Assembly: GCA_020055645.1 (NCBI GenBank)
Contig: CM034548.1
Coordinates: forward strand, 25,036,201 to 25,100,200
Origin: Tomocerus qinae
Taxonomy: Eukaryota; Arthropoda; Collembola; Entomobryomorpha; Tomoceridae
Direction of reading: 5' to 3'
Length of the DNA: 64,000 bases
Shown here: positions 58,901 through 64,000 of the stretch, in pieces
How positions within the stretch are numbered: position 1 is the stretch's first letter
How the letters are laid out: each line of letters begins with the position of its first letter
The notes under the pieces: model-generated
The model's database searches: none
What the model was told of the DNA's origin: nothing
What the model saw: the letters and a program-made list of their open reading frames with translations, nothing else
Translations under genes and position numbers: made by a program

Positions 58901-61900
58901 TAGTCTAGACTTGAATCCGTCAAACTTCTATGCACGTACGAGTTCTACCGTACTCAACAGAGATTCACAACATTTTAGAACGGGTACCTAACTTATCACT
59001 ATTACCCAACTGCCTAGGTACTTATAGCAATACTGTTCTTTTCCAGTCTATGACTTGTTTTATGACTGTGATGTATAAGGTACTTTGGACTTATTCAAGT
59101 ATTCATACACGTACAGGAAAATACTCGGCTGTATAATAAAAATATTATTATGCTACACCATAATAAACAGTTTTCCGATATGAACCAGACAGAGATTTTA
59201 ATCCTACATAATATACGTATCTGCAGAGCTACGTAAAATAACAATAAAAATACAAAAGAAGACAGACAGTCCTCAAACTCATTAATGCTAATGAATTTAT
59301 CCCTGTTTCTCTCTATCGTTTCGTTAGGATAACATTTTCCTTGTTTAACTCATCTCTATCTATAATATTGCGCCATCACATTTCGTTGAGGTACATTTAA
59401 AACAAAATCTCTGTATATATGCAAATTTCCTCATCAAATAAATACATAATAAGGTGTGTATCCCATAATTAACAAATAAAATTGCATGACAATAAAGCCA
59501 GTCTCTACTATTCAATACATACTATTCTCTTCGTAACTATTTATTTCCCTTGTTTACCGCCTTCGGAAATGTCTGAAACCTTTTGATACAAAAATGTATA
59601 AACCACCGTTTGAATTTTTAATGCAATTGTATGCAGAGAAATATTAATACCTGGAATATGCACTTTTTAATAAATACGGAGACTCATAACGTTATAAAAA
59701 CGTTACATAAATGTGTACTAATAATACAAATAAATTATTACATAATCAAATGCAGCCCACTAAACTTCCATTTCTATAAGTATTTTGAAATAATTTATAC
59801 GACAGTAGGTAGTTATAAAGTAACATGACATCAAAATATGCAAAGTAGATCGCACAATTAGAATTTTTATCTCTGCTGACTATTATGGCGATTATATTAT
59901 TGCGTTTGCTAATATCTGCTGGCATGTATGTTGGCATTTCCTACAGATAATGCACTGTTGTAAGAATAAATGTTAGAAACCAAAGTGAATTATCTAATGA
60001 AAATCAAGAAATATAAAACGAATGGGTAGATTTAGTACAAATAGCAGTGTTTCGAAACCGAAAGAGATTCCCTTTCTTACAGTTTTTATGTAGCTAGTGA
60101 TAGTAGTGGTAGTTGGCAATAGTTGAAAATAAGATGAAGCTACCACTGGTAACGAACCACATCAGAGAATAGAACGAGATAGCTGAGCTCGGGGGATGAA
60201 AACCGCAGTAGTTGGTATGCGTCTTGAAGTTAAGAAAAGGTACAGCTAATGAAGAAGTGTTGGAACGGATCTGATGCGTGTAGACTACCTATTAAGTATT
60301 TTATGATAATCTAAGCACAGTATTTGGTACAATTAAACATTTTGCATTAATGGAAATTTTAAGTCGGTATGCTAATAAATTTAGTAATCACAGGATTCCA
60401 CCGAAAGCTGAGATAATATAATGCATAGAGTCGAGTCTTAATCAGGGAAGGAGTATAAATATTTCCCTTAGTTACTCTTCCTTACGACTTGTATAATATG
60501 ATGAGCCTGGGACAAGGTAAGCTGAGGTAGGAAAAGATTGAAAACGAACAAGTGGAAGAGACAAGGTTTAGTGCATAAAAATGGCACGGTATGTGAAGAA
60601 GAATAGACATAATAATAATAGTCTCGAGGACCATAGAAGTATATCGAGTTGAAAATGAGAACCATTTTGCATTTCTCATGACAACACGATCATACGGCAG
60701 GTAGGTAGGTAGTGGATCATGTTTCTGACTCTAACCGCTACGACGGAGAGGGTGAACGAACCCAATTGAGTCAAGTTGAAGACGTTGCATTAAAGACGGA
60801 GAAAAAGAATATGGGAGGTAGACATACTATTTGCTGAGCTGTGCAATGTACTGTAATGTAGTCTAGGAATATCTAGTATGTGAACGAACATGCGAAAAAT
60901 CTCTGTCTTGTGTCGAAGAAAACTTCATTGCCAAAGGAAAGTCAGCGAAGCCCAACGAAGCGGAGCCACCATTTTATGCAATGTTGTGTTATGTCATGTA
61001 TCTGTAGTTGTTGTATGGCAAGCATTACGTAGTCTTTCATGCAATCTTTACAGTAGTGCATTCAACAGAACAGACACTACCATTACCACTACCTGCGATA
61101 CCTGTAAATCTAAACTAACACAAGGCCTATCTCTCACTTGGCAAAGAACTTGAGCAGAATCTCCATTATTTGCAACTGCATTGCAACGGAGCTCCGCTAC
61201 CCTCACATCCCCATCCTCATCCATCCTCCATTATTTGTTCCTCTTCTTCTCGCCATTTCCAACCACTGCTAGCTACACACACATTTCATACATACTTCAC
61301 TGACTATTTCACCTGCTCACCATCCATTATCTACAATGGTTTCTCAACTCATCCTCATACCTCAAGATATACTACTAAATATCCTTATCTACCTAAGATA
61401 GTATGAATGCACTATAATCTACACCTACCTGTTGCATAACACTTTGTCATTTTTATTAAAACTACTTTTATTTATTCTATTTCTCTGCACTTTATAATTT
61501 ATCTATTTACCTTCTAAAAATAATCCATACTTAGTGTTGTATCTAATTCTTTTAGAGGTAATTAAAAATCTAAGAAAAGTAAAATCAACAACATGAAATA
61601 CATTTTTAGTTACTGACTTAGCTCATCCATACAAACAAATGGGGAAGTTGAATAGCAACAACAATCCTAATGCATTAATGTTTGAATTAGGTTTCCACAT
61701 ACCAAATCTAGCATCATTGTATTTTCCTTGCAAATAGTGATAAGCATTAGTGAAATGAAAACAGAACTGATTCTGCTGATGCTTCCTTAATATTGATCTT
61801 ACTAGTTAACTCTTCACGATTTTATCTTTCGTTTCGATACTACACTAGCATGACGTGACGTAGGTACAAATAATATTTTTAACACTAAACCATAGAGTGA

Positions 61901-64000
61901 TGATTGTGTATGTAAGTACATGGTTATCTATATATATTTTCTGTAGATTATAGTAGCCAAAAGTTGCCTTTATCTTTTTCTATGAATTTATTTGCATTCT
62001 TGGTCGTGTCAGGACTCTAATTAGATTAAATATTTAGGTAAGGTTGATTTTTTGTTCGTCTTTACAAAATCAGGTATGAATAAGTATAATAGTGACTGCG
62101 TAGGAAGTAAATAATAGCCCAATCTGTAAACCTATTCAAACTGTTAGTGGCTTGCATGAGTATTAATTCATCTAAGCTGAAATGGACCCAAAAAATATTC
62201 AACGTTCAGCAAAAAATTACAAGTTAATAAGAACTTTTGACACGTGGAAACATGAACTATTAATACGTTAGTGTTCATTATTAGACAGCTAATTTATGGT
62301 ATCCAGAGTTTGTAATAGTAAGGAAACATGGTAAAAATAATTTTAAGACGCAGTATCAACAAGCAGAGAGAGATTCTTATGACTAACAATACGTAAATTA
62401 CAATGCATTAAATCAAGGTTTTTCATGATGTAGTAGTAACAAGTGGTGTAGTAGGTGCATTTTGAAATAGTAACGAGCATGATCCAATCGTTTGGACGGC
62501 GTACACTTTTTAATTTCCTATGCTGTTCCATGTTATTGCATCACGGTACCTTAGTATAGTTTCGTATCTGTCTCTATCTTTGAAATTCAGTTAGGGCCAT
62601 ATCCATGCAATTTGCAATGCATAAGCTGGTATGGTGTTACAGAAATGTGTGCATTAGCAAATAGCATTACGCACGACTTGAACAAGAACGTGACATTAAA
62701 TGCTTGGCTTAACAACACTACATATTGCGGTAAAGCATGGAGAATGAATTATTAATCAGCCGTCTTTATATGTACATAGATAATACAGTTGTTGTCTGAT
62801 ACTTCAAGGAGTTTGCTTCTTATAACTGACTCTGCATGGTACTCATGTGCACTATGTGCGTTGGTAGGCACTTATCGTGAACCAAAAAATATATTTATAC
62901 ACTTTATTAGTGTCGGACGGATATAGAAGGTATACTGTCTCAACACAAATATGAATAAAATAATGTCCAACCAAAATATCAAGGTGAGTATGATAAAATT
63001 CCTAAAACACTCCGAGGAAGGTATACAGAAAAGGAAATATATGAAATAGATAATCAACTCATGAAAACTTTGTTGAGGGATTCCAGAATATTATATAGAT
63101 GAATCGTGAAGAAAATTTTACTTTGTAATCTACATTCAAACTCTGTTAGATTCATTGTAAACGAATGTAAAAAAGATTAAAAAAGAACATTTTAGACTAT
63201 GAATCGTTAATTTACATTTATTACTACTGTAGACCTATGTAGAGATATGCATACGGTAAATGCTTATCTGAGGACGCTTTCATACGCAAACTTGCTGTTG
63301 GTTTGTTCTAAAAGAAGTCCAAGGCGATGACTCACTTGGTAATAAAAGAGAAAACAGTGCTTATTATATTTTGAAATTAACAGTATCCAGTGTAGGATAT
63401 GTACATGGGATAAAGAGCTACAAATACGTTCTTTAAACAACTGAGACGAGCTATTTACAATTGGGCATAACTACTATATACACATAGCACATCTTAAAAG
63501 GGATTTTACAGTTCACGTTCTTTCCTTAGCTAGAAATGTATTGTAAGTAGTTAGGTACCAAACGAAACGTAAATACTTGCATTGTACTCATATATACTAG
63601 ATAAATACCCACAGGTTTGAGTAGGCATATAACTTTGTACTTAGATATAGCCATGTGCGTAAGAATCATGTTTATCCTGTCCCTGTCTCAATTCGAAATA
63701 GAACTTGGTTTGCTATTAAAAAGGAGTTGTAGGAAGTTTAGATGAAACCATACAGCCATATTTGTCTCCAAATGACAAGTTTACCCTTCATGGTAATCAA
63801 GACTTGAATCATTATCATTTTTAGTCGCCATATGTCGTTTGTCCTCTTATATACACCTCAGATGAATACTACTATAATACAATGTAATTGTAATGTAATA
63901 CAGGAGCTTACTATTACTTGTACTTACGTATTTAGTCATCCGTCATCCTTATTTTAAATTAGCAGGAATCTTTGCAGACAAATCCTTATTTATACCTAAA
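55978..64000. other. DNA upstream of the recognised ovo exons, probably ovo intron 1 or promoter region
   Basis: No coding exon recognised. I looked on the - strand for an Ovo-type N-terminus (starting MPKIF or similar) and did not find one. Features seen are purine-rich patches at 56,510-56,680 and 56,930-57,060, GAGA runs at 57,327-57,352, an irregular GTAAGTA repeat at 57,270-57,310, a 12-bp AT-dinucleotide dyad at 57,833-57,872, and a purine-rich patch at 60,500-60,560. Ovo/svb loci in flies have large upstream enhancer regions, so regulatory DNA is expected here by analogy. Confidence 0.5.
57270..57352. promoter_or_regulatory. GAGA runs beside an irregular GTAAGTA repeat
   Basis: Two runs of GA dinucleotides (GAGAGAGAGAG and GAGAGAGAGA) lie within 26 bases of each other, next to repeated AGTAAGTAGT. 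GA runs are binding sites of the GAGA factor in flies, often at promoters and Polycomb elements. Function here is inferred, about 1.3 kb upstream of ovo exon A. Confidence 0.3.

Overview
The window is AT-rich nuclear DNA from an animal, most likely an arthropod. Coding sequence is split into short exons with GT/AG borders, introns run from 175 bases to 8.5 kb, and there are no operons or ribosome binding sites. The two genes that can be read are animal transcription factors: a Phox2-type paired-class homeobox gene on the + strand and an Ovo/Shavenbaby C2H2 zinc-finger gene on the - strand. Ovo retains the extended form typical of arthropods, with a long Pro/Gly/Ser/Asn-rich N-terminal part. 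I cannot fix the class or species from sequence alone.

Layout. Positions 1 to about 19,170 hold no recognisable gene. They are AT-rich, with scattered purine-rich or CpG-richer patches that may be regulatory DNA upstream of phox2. phox2 occupies 19,309-35,844 in six coding exons (19309-19488, 19749-19890, 24379-24530, 24808-24882, 33390-33639, 35672-35844). These join in frame into a complete 323-residue protein. Between the genes (35,845-52,188) lies about 16 kb without a recognised gene, dominated by a roughly 2.0 kb minisatellite of about 96 copies of a 21-bp unit (39,146-41,164). ovo runs leftward from 55,977 to 52,189 in five exons that join in frame to 652 residues ending in four zinc fingers and a stop. 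Its first coding exon is missing from what I can recognise, so it lies either in 55,978-64,000 or beyond the right edge. The two genes are convergent (tail to tail).

Both encoded proteins are nuclear DNA-binding regulators. Phox2 proteins specify autonomic and visceral neuron identity in vertebrates. Ovo/Shavenbaby controls epidermal differentiation and germline in flies. Nothing here shows that the two act together; their adjacency may be incidental.

I see no clear new enzymatic or defence system. The most unusual object is the minisatellite. Its unit is two helical turns long, carries two A/T tracts about half a unit apart, contains an almost invariant TTC-N4-GAA core, and shows multi-unit duplications. 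Many long open frames in this window, including all those in the minisatellite, are consequences of composition rather than genes.
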